Shown here one piece after another: positions 8,078 through 15,938 of a DNA stretch of 64,000 nucleotides. The notes under the pieces are model-generated. The model did no database searches. It had not been told where the DNA came from and was given only the letters and a program-made list of their open reading frames with translations. Every line of letters starts with the position of its first letter. Within the stretch, counting starts at the first letter, position 1. Location of the stretch: positions 46,089-110,088 of the forward strand of contig JAYRRR010000125.1 in the NCBI GenBank assembly GCA_041910015.1. The letters run 5' to 3'. The translations under genes and the position numbers were made by a program. Source of the stretch: RPQJ01 sp041910015 (GTDB lineage Bacteria > Pseudomonadota > Gammaproteobacteria > Steroidobacterales > Steroidobacteraceae).

Positions 8078-8995
8078 ATGGGAACAATCGTCCGCGTTCG
8101 TCAGGTCGCCATCCTCCTCCTCGCGGGGTCATCCTGCTTCACTGCCACGGCGCACGCCGCCAATCTCGCACCGGTCATCTCGGGTTCGCCGCCTGGCACG
8201 GCCGTCGCCGGGAAGGGCTACTCGTTCAAGCCGACGGCGAGTGACCCGAACGGAGATGCGCTGCGATACAGCGTGCGAGGGCTGCCGCGCTGGGCGAGCT
8301 TCGACCGGCTGACGGGCCGGCTGCACGGATATCCCGGCTCGCGCGACGTGGGCACCTCGGACTCGATCACGATCACGGTTTCCGACGGCCGGCTGGCGGC
8401 CAGCCTGCGCGCATTCAAGATCACCGTGACGCGTGGTGCCGCGCCGACGATCGGCGGCACGCCGGCGACAAGCGTCGTGCAGGGGCAGTCGTACTCGTTC
8501 CAGCCCGTGGCGTACGACGTCGACAGCTCGACACTGACCTACAGTATCGCGAACAAGCCGGTCTGGGCGGCGTTCTCCCGCGCGACGGGAGCGCTGTCGG
8601 GCACGCCAGGGGCTGGCACCGTCGGCTCGTATCCAGGCATCGTGGTGTCGGTGAGCGACGGCTCGAATGCTTCGAGGCTGCCGGCGTTTTCGATCGAGGT
8701 CATGGCTTCGTCGACCGCGCAGCCGGAGCCGGCGGCCGGCACGGCGACCCTGTCGTGGGTTGCGCCGCGGCTCAACACCGATTCGACCCCGCTCACCGAT
8801 CTGGCCGGCTTCCGGATCCGCTACGGGCAGGACGCCACGCTGCTCGACAAAGTGCTCGAAATCGCCTCGCCGACCATCACTTCCGCGGTGATCGAGGGCC
8901 TCGCGGCCGGCACCTGGCACTTTGCGGTCAAAGCCTACAACGCGGCGAACGTCGAGAGCGACCTGTCCGGCATCGTCGGGAAGACCATTCAGTGA
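8078..8995 (+). CDS. Secreted protein with two Ig-like (He_PIG) repeats and a fibronectin-III-like domain
   Basis: A 305-aa protein with a Sec signal peptide (cleavage probably after TATAHA). Two cadherin-like Ig repeats follow (about 30-115 and 116-210); each has the pattern YSFKPTASDPNGDALRYS or YSFQPVAYDVDSSTLTYS, then W-A-F and SGTPG-type turns. A C-terminal fibronectin-III-like domain (about 220-305) begins with TATLSWVAP. These folds are structural and suggest an extracellular matrix or surface role. There is no PEP-CTERM anchor. Start ATG 8078 follows an aggggg site. Expression is under riboswitch A. It resembles the lipoprotein at 10511-11209 along the second half. Confidence 0.8.
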   Translation: MGTIVRVRQVAILLLAGSSCFTATAHAANLAPVISGSPPGTAVAGKGYSFKPTASDPNGDALRYSVRGLPRWASFDRLTGRLHGYPGSRDVGTSDSITITVSDGRLAASLRAFKITVTRGAAPTIGGTPATSVVQGQSYSFQPVAYDVDSSTLTYSIANKPVWAAFSRATGALSGTPGAGTVGSYPGIVVSVSDGSNASRLPAFSIEVMASSTAQPEPAAGTATLSWVAPRLNTDSTPLTDLAGFRIRYGQDATLLDKVLEIASPTITSAVIEGLAAGTWHFAVKAYNAANVESDLSGIVGKTIQ

Positions 8996-9070
8996 CCTCA
9001 GGCGCTACCATAGGCGTGCGAGGTCACGGGCCATGCGGGACGGCCACGCAGGATTGCCAGCGGAGAGGAC

Positions 9071-10453
9071 GTGAATACCGCCAAGCCGAAGCTGCTCGTG
9101 GTGGAGGACGACGAAGGGCTGCAGAAGCAGCTCCGCTGGTCGCTGGAAGACTATGATGTGCTGATCGCGTCGGACCGGCCGGGCGCGCTGGCGGCGCTGC
9201 GGCGCGCGGAGCCTCCCGTCGTGCTGCAGGACCTGGGCATTCCGCCCGATCCCGCGGGCGTCAGCGAGGGGTTCGCCACGCTGCAGGAGATCCTGCGTCT
9301 CGCGCCGCGCACGAAGGTCATCGTCGTGACCGGCCAGCTCGACCGGCACCACGCGCTCCGGGCCATCGAACTCGGCGCCGTGGACTTCTTCGAAAAGCCC
9401 GTCGACGAGCAGGTCCTGCGTCTGGTCGTGGCCCGCGCGTTCTACATCCACGGCCTCGAGCAGCAAAACATGCTCCTGTCGCGGACGCAGGGGCCGGAGC
9501 CGCTGCTCGGCGTCGTTGGCGCGAGCGATGCGATGAGTCGCGTCTGCCGGACCATCGAGAAGGTCGCGCCGACGATGGCGACGGTGCTGCTGCTCGGCGA
9601 GAGTGGCACGGGCAAGGACGTGCTCGCGCGCGCGCTGCACGCCATGAGCCCGAGGCGCTCGGGCAGCTTCGTCGCGATCAATTGCGCCGCCATTCCGGAG
9701 ACCCTGCTCGAAGCCGAGCTGTTCGGCTACGAGAAGGGCGCGTTCACCGGGGCGATCCGGCAGACGCTCGGCAAGTTCGAACTCGCCAACGGCGGCACGC
9801 TGTTCCTGGACGAGATCGGCGACATGCCACTCGCACTGCAGGCGAAGCTGCTGCGGTTCCTGCAGGACCGCACGCTCGAGCGCATCGGCGGGCGTGAGCG
9901 CATCGCGGTCGACCTGCGCATAATCTGCGCGACGAACAAGAACCTGCAGGCCATGATCGAGCGCGGCGAGTTCCGCGAGGACCTCTTCTACCGGCTGAGC
10001 GAGGTGTCCGTGACAATCCCGCCGCTGCGCGAGCGGGCGGGTGACGCCGGCATCATTGCCCAGAAGATCCTCGATGTCCGCGCGCGCGAGCATGGCCGGG
10101 CCGCGCGTTCGTTCACGTCGGATGCGCTCGCGGCGATCCAGGCCTATCCCTGGCCCGGCAACGTGCGGGAACTCGAAAACCGCATCAACGGTGCCGTGAT
10201 CCTCGCCGAAGGCAAGCAGATCACCGCTGCCGACCTCGGCCTGCCGATGCCCGCGGACGGCGTGAGCTGGCTCAACCTGCGCGAAGTTCGCGCGCGCGCG
10301 GAGAGCGAGGCCGTACGGCAGGCACTGGCGCTCACTGAAGGCAACATCTCGCGGACCGCCGAGCTCCTCGGCGTCACCCGCCCGACGCTGTACGACGCGC
10401 TCGAGCGCCTGGGGTTGCGCGACGGCGATGGTGGCGAGCCTCCGGTGCACTGA
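9071..10453 (+). CDS. prsR: PEP-CTERM-box sigma-54 response regulator PrsR
   Basis: NtrC-type regulator and cognate partner of PrsK. The receiver domain (about 1-120) begins LLVVEDDEG and has the phospho-acceptor region VVLQDLGIPPDP, with VTG and K-P later. The AAA+ domain has Walker A GESGTGKD, the sigma-54 contact loop GAFTGA and Walker B LFLDEIGDMP. The Fis-type helix-turn-helix is NISRTAELLGVTRPTLYDAL. All catalytic parts are intact, unlike the second NtrC-like gene at 11482. Start is GTG 9071 with gagagg upstream. Unusually, it is parted from prsK by the riboswitch-controlled Ig-like gene. Known PrsR proteins switch on PEP-CTERM protein genes with RpoN. Confidence 0.93.
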   Translation: MNTAKPKLLVVEDDEGLQKQLRWSLEDYDVLIASDRPGALAALRRAEPPVVLQDLGIPPDPAGVSEGFATLQEILRLAPRTKVIVVTGQLDRHHALRAIELGAVDFFEKPVDEQVLRLVVARAFYIHGLEQQNMLLSRTQGPEPLLGVVGASDAMSRVCRTIEKVAPTMATVLLLGESGTGKDVLARALHAMSPRRSGSFVAINCAAIPETLLEAELFGYEKGAFTGAIRQTLGKFELANGGTLFLDEIGDMPLALQAKLLRFLQDRTLERIGGRERIAVDLRIICATNKNLQAMIERGEFREDLFYRLSEVSVTIPPLRERAGDAGIIAQKILDVRAREHGRAARSFTSDALAAIQAYPWPGNVRELENRINGAVILAEGKQITAADLGLPMPADGVSWLNLREVRARAESEAVRQALALTEGNISRTAELLGVTRPTLYDALERLGLRDGDGGEPPVH

Positions 10454-10478
10454 GTCGGCTCGCCGGAAGGCATGCGTC

Positions 10479-10501
10479 GGACCGCCGCGGACAGGCGGTT
10501 C
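10479..10501. terminator. Stem-loop between convergent prsR and Ig-like lipoprotein genes
   Basis: An 8-bp stem (10479-10486 with 10494-10501, one G-U pair) and a 7-nt loop lie between the prsR stop and the stop of the opposing gene. There is no T-tract, so intrinsic termination is uncertain. Confidence 0.4.
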
Positions 10502-10510
10502 CGGACCGGC

Positions 10511-11209
10511 TCAGCCGATGGTCTTGGAGACCGGCATCGACGGCTCGCTCTCGACCCCGTTCGCCGCGACGGCGGACACGGTGAAGTACCACGTCGCCGC
10601 CGCCAACTGTTCGATGACCACGCTGGTCACCTGCGGGTTGGCGATGCGCACCTGCGCGTCCAGTGACGCAGGCTCCGTGCCGTAGCGCACGACGTAGCCA
10701 CTGAGGTCGTCCACGGGCGTGCCATCCTCGTTCAGGCTCGGCGCGCGCCACGACAGCGCGGCCGAGCCGAGGGTGGCGGCCTGCACGGTCACGCTGAATG
10801 CCGGCAGACTGCTGGTGGCGGTGCCGTCGCTCACCGAAATCCGGATATTGGAGTACACGCCGACGGTCGAGGCGGCGGGCGTGCCGGAAAGCGTGCCGGT
10901 CGCGGCGTCGAACGACGCCCAGGCGGGCTTGTTGGCGATCGAGAACCGGAGCTGATCGCCGTCGGCGTCCGTGGCCGAGGGCAGGAAGCCGTAGGGCTTG
11001 TCGGTGCTCACCGCCGTGGCGGGACTGCCGGTGATGACCGGGGCGTTGTTGCCGGCCGGCGGCGTTGCGGGCGGAGGCGTGGCAACCGGAGGTGTCGGCG
11101 TCTGCCCGGTGTCGGCGGGCGCCTTCTTTCCCTCGTCGCCACATGCGCTCAACGACACGCAGGCGACGATCATGATCAACGAGCTGGCAAAGTGGCGAGT
11201 GACCGGCAT
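10511..11209 (-). CDS. Ig-like/fibronectin-like lipoprotein, paralogue of the gene at 8078
   Basis: A 232-aa predicted lipoprotein with lipobox LSAC (cysteine about residue 23) followed by a Pro/Thr-rich linker. One He_PIG-type Ig repeat (about 57-145) has ASFDAATGTLSGTPA. A C-terminal fibronectin-III-like domain starts with AALSWRAPSLNEDGTP. That last domain aligns closely with the end of the protein at 8078: SLNEDGTPVDDLSGYVVRYG against RLNTDSTPLTDLAGFRIRYG. The residue after the lipid cysteine is Gly, so there is no Asp+2 inner-membrane retention signal and outer-membrane location is likely. A gaggg site precedes ATG 11209. It is read from riboswitch B and convergent to prsR. Confidence 0.8.
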   Translation of the reverse strand: MPVTRHFASSLIMIVACVSLSACGDEGKKAPADTGQTPTPPVATPPPATPPAGNNAPVITGSPATAVSTDKPYGFLPSATDADGDQLRFSIANKPAWASFDAATGTLSGTPAASTVGVYSNIRISVSDGTATSSLPAFSVTVQAATLGSAALSWRAPSLNEDGTPVDDLSGYVVRYGTEPASLDAQVRIANPQVTSVVIEQLAAATWYFTVSAVAANGVESEPSMPVSKTIG

Positions 11210-11287
11210 TTCGTACCCTCATCGAGCCGGTCCATCGGACATTCGAGGGTGCAGGTCGCCTGCGGTCCCGCGCGATGCGAGACACGT

Positions 11288-11373
11288 TCCGCTGGCAACC
11301 CCGCTATCCCTCGGCGTCGAGCCGCTGGACCGGAGGCTTTGCGTCCCCGCCTCGCGGCGGGTTTGCCTTTTTC
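11288..11373 (-). promoter_or_regulatory. Cyclic-di-GMP-I (GEMM) riboswitch B
   Basis: On the minus strand the core (11367 down to 11294) reads GGCAAACCC, stem CCCGCC/GGCGGG with GNRA loop GCGA, GACGCAAAGCCTCCGG, a variable stem, then ATAGCGGGGTTGCC. These are the same conserved blocks as riboswitch A; the two differ mainly in the variable stem. It lies 84 nt upstream of the lipoprotein start at 11209. Two class I aptamers 3.4 kb apart, facing each other over prsR, are not a chance match. Confidence 0.93.
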
Positions 11374-11481
11374 AGACGTGGGTGAGTCTTCGGGGAATCG
11401 CCAACCGTGGCAACGCGAACTGCCGGAAATGCGCGCCATGTATCAGTTCGCGGACCGGTTCACGTCGGGCCGGCGCCGCGC

Positions 11482-12759
11482 TCATTCCTTGAATTCCTCG
11501 GGCCGCAGGTCGTGCTTGGTCAGCAGCTTGTAGAAGTCGGTGCGGTTGCGCCTGGCCATGCGCGCGGCCTGGCTCACGTTGCCCTGCGTGATCTGCAGCA
11601 ACTGCACGAGGTAGCTGCGCGTGAACTCGTCCCGCGCCTCGTCGAAGCTCGGCAATTGTGTCGCCTGCCCCAGCGCGTCCTGCAACTGCTCGGGTGTGAT
11701 GACCGCCCCTGCGCCGAGCGCCGCAACCTGACGCACGACCATGCGCAACTGGCGGACGTTGCCCGGCCACCTGGAGGTTGCGAGAGCCTCCATCGCCTCG
11801 GGCGACAGCGTGCGCCTGGCCTGGCCCGGGTTCTCGGAGGCGACGTCGTCCAGACACTGCGCGGCGAGCAGCGGAACGTCCTCGCGGCGCCGGCTGAGAG
11901 CCGGCAGGTCGATGTGGACGGCGCTGACGAGTTCGAGCAGGGCGGTCACGAATCGCGGGTCGGCCGCCAGCTCGTCCGGTCGCTGGTCGCTCGTCGCCAT
12001 GACGCGCATGTCGCGCGTGGCGCGGATCAGCTCGACGAGCCGTGTCTGCAGACCCGCGGGCAGGTCGTCAACGTTGCGCAGGAAAAGCGAGCCGCCGCCA
12101 GCGTCGCGCACCGCGGCGGCGAGACGGCCGTCGCCTGCGGTCTCGGCAGGATTGCCTTCCATTGCGCTGCAGTCGACGGAAACGAACGGCCCCTCGCGCC
12201 GGGCGCTCGCACGATGGATCGCACGGGCGAGCAGTTCCTTGCCCGTGCCGGGTTCGCCGGTGATCAGCACGGAGGAGTCGGTCGCCGCAACCAGATGCGC
12301 CTTCGACAGACGGTCCTCCATGATCGGGCTGCGCGTGGCGAACTCGGTGCGCCAGTCCTCGGCGGTGTCCGCGAAACCGGAGGTCTTCAGCGCGCGGCGG
12401 ACCTCCTCGAGCAGCTGTTCCTTTTCGACCGGCTTGGTCAGGAACGCGAAAGCGCCCGACTGCGTGGCCTTGACCGCGTCGGGAATCGTGCCGTGCGCGG
12501 TCAGCATGATCACGTTGAGCCCGGGCCAGCGGCGCTGCAGTTCGCGCAGCAGCGTGATGCCGTCCATCTCGGCCATGCGCAGGTCCGTGATGACGAGGTC
12601 GGGGCGGAATCGCGCAATGACCGACAGCGCCTTCGCGGCGCTCTCGGCCGGCTCGACCTCGTACTTCTGCGAACGCAGGCGGATGGTCAGCAGGCGCAGC
12701 AGGCCCGGGTCGTCGTCGACGACCAGGATCTTCGGCGTGCGTCTGTTCGGTCGCGTCAC
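11482..12759 (-). CDS. GlrR/QseF-like response regulator with degenerate AAA+ domain
   Basis: A 425-aa NtrC-family protein at the end of the glrK-qseG-glrR operon. The receiver is intact (ILVVDDDPG, ITDLRMAEMDG, LTAHG, LTKPVEKEQ) and so is the Fis-type helix-turn-helix NVSQAARMARRNRTDFYKLL. In the AAA+ domain only Walker A (GEPGTGKE) survives. The ELFG...GAFTGA loop that touches sigma-54 is missing, Walker B LFLDEIGD has become LFLRNVDD, and the FREDLFYRL region is altered. It probably cannot remodel sigma-54 holoenzyme and may act as an ordinary DNA-binding activator or repressor. GTG start at 12759. Its usual targets (small RNA glmY in enterics) are not evident here. Confidence 0.85.
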   Translation of the reverse strand: MTRPNRRTPKILVVDDDPGLLRLLTIRLRSQKYEVEPAESAAKALSVIARFRPDLVITDLRMAEMDGITLLRELQRRWPGLNVIMLTAHGTIPDAVKATQSGAFAFLTKPVEKEQLLEEVRRALKTSGFADTAEDWRTEFATRSPIMEDRLSKAHLVAATDSSVLITGEPGTGKELLARAIHRASARREGPFVSVDCSAMEGNPAETAGDGRLAAAVRDAGGGSLFLRNVDDLPAGLQTRLVELIRATRDMRVMATSDQRPDELAADPRFVTALLELVSAVHIDLPALSRRREDVPLLAAQCLDDVASENPGQARRTLSPEAMEALATSRWPGNVRQLRMVVRQVAALGAGAVITPEQLQDALGQATQLPSFDEARDEFTRSYLVQLLQITQGNVSQAARMARRNRTDFYKLLTKHDLRPEEFKE

Positions 12760-12789
12760 TGGCTGCTCGCCTGTGTTCCTGCAGCCGCG

Positions 12790-13419
12790 CTACTGCGCTT
12801 CCGGCGGCGCGAGCGGCTTCTCCATCTCCGCCACGGCCTCGAGCTTGCGCTCGGCCTCGAGCAGCGCTTTCCGGAGGCGCTGGGTCTCCGTATTCAGTGC
12901 CGCGATGCGCTTGTCACTCTCCGCGGCGTCCGCGTGCCGTTCGCGCTCGGATTCCTCGTGCTGCCGCGCGAGGTCGGCGTACAGCGCGACCCGCGCGTCG
13001 AACTCGCGCAGCCAGGCGTTCGCGAGCGAGACCTCCAGCGGCCGCAGGTCGTTCTGCTCGGCCAGCAGTTCCGAGACGAGCCGTTTGGCCTCGATCGGGT
13101 TGCTGTCCGGACGTCCGGCGGCCCCGAGCGCCAGCGCATGTTTCAGCCGGTTGGTGGCGGTCGGCGCCTGCTGCACGGCCGCCGCGAGTTCCGCCACGAC
13201 CTCGTACTGTCGCGTCGCATCGCCGGGCGCGAGACGGTCGAAGATCTGGAGGTAGTCCTCAATGGCGACCTTCTTCGGCGCGCTTTCGGCCGTCACGCCC
13301 GCTGCGCCCTTGGGCGATGGAGCCGGCGGCGAGCCGGCGCAGGCGCCCACGGCCAACAGCAGCAGCACGGTCGCGGAACGGGAGACGACAGAGCGGAACG
13401 TGGCGGTCATGGTGTTCAT
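12790..13419 (-). CDS. qseG: QseG-like lipoprotein of the glrK/glrR operon
   Basis: A 209-aa predicted lipoprotein with lipobox VGAC near residue 25 and a Pro/Ala-rich stretch. It then has a mostly helical region ending in a coiled coil (about 150-200) rich in Glu, Arg and Ala. In enterobacteria the gene between the glrK (qseE) kinase and the glrR (qseF) regulator encodes outer-membrane lipoprotein QseG, which binds and stimulates the kinase; position, size and lipobox agree, while sequence similarity cannot be judged here. Its ATG overlaps the kinase stop as ATGA (13416-13419), which implies translational coupling. Confidence rests mainly on operon position. Confidence 0.65.
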   Translation of the reverse strand: MNTMTATFRSVVSRSATVLLLLAVGACAGSPPAPSPKGAAGVTAESAPKKVAIEDYLQIFDRLAPGDATRQYEVVAELAAAVQQAPTATNRLKHALALGAAGRPDSNPIEAKRLVSELLAEQNDLRPLEVSLANAWLREFDARVALYADLARQHEESERERHADAAESDKRIAALNTETQRLRKALLEAERKLEAVAEMEKPLAPPEAQ

Positions 13420-14894
13420 GATACAGGCGTCGGTGTTGTGGTTCCTGCGGCAGCTTCGCCCGCGACGGGCAGCGTCACGCGAAAGTGTGCGCCGGGGAAT
13501 TCCTGGTCGACGATCTCGATGGTGCCGCCGTGGGCGGTGACGAACTCCTGCACGACGGACAGGCCGATACCCGTGCCGCGAACGAGCCCGCCCTGCGGCG
13601 TGGCGCCTTGATAGAACGCGTCGAAGATGCGCGCCCGTTCGTCCTCGGGAATGCCCGGACCGGTGTCGGCGACGTCGAAGATCAGTCGCTCGCCGGCATA
13701 GTCGAGGTGCGCACGCAACGTGATCGTGCCGCCGTCGGGCGTGAACTTGACAGCGTTTGAAATCAGGTTGTCGAGGATCAGCCTGAGCTTCGCCCGGTCT
13801 GCATGGAGCGTCAGGTCGGGTACCTGCAGGTCGAGCCGCAGGCCGTGCACCTCGATGGGCAGGCGGTGCGTCTCGATCGCGCTCTTGACCAGCGGCAGCA
13901 GACGGATTTCGCCCGTTTCGAGCTCGCTGCGCCGGGCCTGCCACTCGCTGTACGACAGCAGGTTTTCGATCAGTCGCTGCAGCCGCAGGCTGTTGTCGCG
14001 CAGAATGCCAGCCACCTCACGCTGCTCGGCGCTCATGGATCCGACGGCACCCTCGATCAGCAGCTCCGTGCCTTCGCGGATGTTGGCGAGCGGCGTCTTG
14101 AGTTCGTGCGACATGTGGCGCAGGAACTTGTTGCGTTCTTCGGAGATCTCGAGCAGCCGCATGCGCAGCCACTCGAGCTGGCGGCCGAGCGCGCGCAGGT
14201 CCGTCGGGCCCCGCACGTCGACGGGCTCGTTGATGCGGCCGTGGCCGATGTTGCCGATCGCCGCGTCGAGCTGGCGGATCGGGCGGGTCAGGAAGACGGC
14301 GAAAAGCACGATCAGGCCGAGCGTGACCGGCACGAGGGCCGCCGACTGCCAGTAGAGACGCCGGCGCACGTTCGCGGTCTCCGCCTGCAACTGCTTCAGC
14401 TCACGGTCCGTCTGTGCGCTCGCGAAGCCCGAAAGCTGACCGGCGTCGCGCGCGAGCTGGTTGAACACCTGCAGCGTGCGTCCAATCTCCGCCGGCGATC
14501 TCGAGTCCACCGCAACCGAGATGCGCTCGAGCGTGGCGCGCATGCGGTCGATGACCTCAGCGCGGCCGTCGCGCGTGCTCGGCAGGCCGCTGAAGCCGTC
14601 GAGCGTCGCCACCAGCAGGTTGCGGTTCTGCCGGAACGTGTCGAGCAGCGCGGCGCGCGGAATGATCTGGTACAGTCGTACGGTGCGCTCGAGCGACGAC
14701 ACCTGCCGCACGAGCGCCTGGGTGTACTGCGTGGCGGCGACGCCGTTGATGACGAGCCGCTCGCTGGCCGCCGACAGCGTGCGCATTTCCACGGCGGCAC
14801 TGATCGTCCCGAGCAGGGCGGGCAGGGCGACGATGACGAAGCCCAGCAGGATCAGGCCGGTGAGCGAACGCGGACGAAAGGAAGGGCGTGCCAT
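13416..14894 (-). CDS. glrK: GlrK/QseE-type sensor histidine kinase
   Basis: A 492-aa inner-membrane kinase. The first helix (about 10-32) includes LTGLILLGFVIVALPALLG, a helical periplasmic sensor region runs to about 180, and a second helix (VPVTLGLIVLFAVFLTRPI) leads to HAMP. The dimerisation domain carries RHMSHELKTPLANIREGTEL, whose His is the phosphorylation site. The ATPase domain shows NLISNAVKF, DTGPGIP and GTGIGLSVVQEF. First gene of an operon with qseG and the regulator gene. The upstream open frame beyond 14894 belongs to the antisense of srkA and is not coding. In enterics this system senses envelope stress. Confidence 0.88.
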   Translation of the reverse strand: MARPSFRPRSLTGLILLGFVIVALPALLGTISAAVEMRTLSAASERLVINGVAATQYTQALVRQVSSLERTVRLYQIIPRAALLDTFRQNRNLLVATLDGFSGLPSTRDGRAEVIDRMRATLERISVAVDSRSPAEIGRTLQVFNQLARDAGQLSGFASAQTDRELKQLQAETANVRRRLYWQSAALVPVTLGLIVLFAVFLTRPIRQLDAAIGNIGHGRINEPVDVRGPTDLRALGRQLEWLRMRLLEISEERNKFLRHMSHELKTPLANIREGTELLIEGAVGSMSAEQREVAGILRDNSLRLQRLIENLLSYSEWQARRSELETGEIRLLPLVKSAIETHRLPIEVHGLRLDLQVPDLTLHADRAKLRLILDNLISNAVKFTPDGGTITLRAHLDYAGERLIFDVADTGPGIPEDERARIFDAFYQGATPQGGLVRGTGIGLSVVQEFVTAHGGTIEIVDQEFPGAHFRVTLPVAGEAAAGTTTPTPVS

Positions 14895-14939
14895 GAGTCG
14901 AGGCAGGAGCGTACACCAGCTCTCGCGTAGAATGGCGGG

Positions 14940-15938
14940 ATGTCTCGCGCCGCGGCCTCGCTCCAGCCGTACGAATCGCTGACGCCCGACACGGTAATCG
15001 ACGCCGTCGAGGCGCTCGGGCACCTGAGCGACGGCCGCATCCTCGCGCTGAACAGCTACGAGAACCGCGTCTATCAGGTCGGTCGCGAAGACGGCCCGCC
15101 GGTCGTGGTCAAGTTCTACCGGCCTGCGCGCTGGAGCACATCCGCGATCCTCGAGGAGCACGAGTACGCGCTCGAGCTGGCACACGCCGAGGTTCCCGTT
15201 GTCGCGCCTGAGGTGCGTCGCGGCCGCACACTGTTCGAGCACGAGGGCTTTCGTTACGCGGTCTACCCGCGCGCGGGCGGGCGCTGGCCGGAACTGGGCG
15301 CGCGTGCCGAACGTGAATGGATGGGACGCTTCGTCGCGCGCATCCACGCCGTGGGACGAACCCGGCAGTTCCTGCACCGTGTGCGTCTCGACTGGCAGGC
15401 GATGGGGGGCGACACCGTCGACCACCTGCTCGGCGCCGGCTGGATTCCCTCGCACCTGGAGGCCGCGTATGAATCGGTGGCGCACGATGCGCTCGAACTC
15501 GTCGCCCGGCGCTTCGACGACGCGCAACCGTACCGGGAGCTGCGTCTGCACGGCGACTGCCACCCCGGCAACGTGCTGTGGACCGACGACGGCCCGCATT
15601 TCGTCGATCTCGACGACTGCATGACCGGCCCCGCCGTGCAGGACCTGTGGATGCTGATTTCCGGCCGGCCGGCCGAGATGCGGGCGCAGCTCGACGACAT
15701 CCTCGCGGGCTATGCGGAATTCGGCGACTTCGACCCGCACGAACTCATGCTGATCGAGCCGCTGCGCACGCTGCGGATCATCCACTACTCGGGCTGGCTC
15801 GCGCGCCGCTGGGACGATCCGGCCTTTCCGCGGGCGTTTCCGTGGTTCGAGGAGCCGAAGTACTGGGAGCAGCAAGTACTGAATCTGCGCGAGCAGGTCG
15901 CGGCGATGCAGGAAGACACGGTAGGATGGACGTCATGA
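14940..15938 (+). CDS. srkA: Stress response Ser/Thr kinase SrkA (YihE/RdoA)
   Basis: A 332-aa cytoplasmic kinase of the choline kinase/APH fold. It has the N-terminal YENRVYQVG, the lysine-bearing VVVKFYRP, the catalytic loop LHGDCHPGNVLW and the metal-binding FVDLDDCMTGP. In E. coli SrkA counters the MazEF toxin and follows Cpx envelope stress. It starts at ATG 14940, 45 bp from the divergent glrK gene, so both may share a control region. Its stop overlaps galE as ATGA. Confidence 0.93.
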   Translation: MSRAAASLQPYESLTPDTVIDAVEALGHLSDGRILALNSYENRVYQVGREDGPPVVVKFYRPARWSTSAILEEHEYALELAHAEVPVVAPEVRRGRTLFEHEGFRYAVYPRAGGRWPELGARAEREWMGRFVARIHAVGRTRQFLHRVRLDWQAMGGDTVDHLLGAGWIPSHLEAAYESVAHDALELVARRFDDAQPYRELRLHGDCHPGNVLWTDDGPHFVDLDDCMTGPAVQDLWMLISGRPAEMRAQLDDILAGYAEFGDFDPHELMLIEPLRTLRIIHYSGWLARRWDDPAFPRAFPWFEEPKYWEQQVLNLREQVAAMQEDTVGWTS

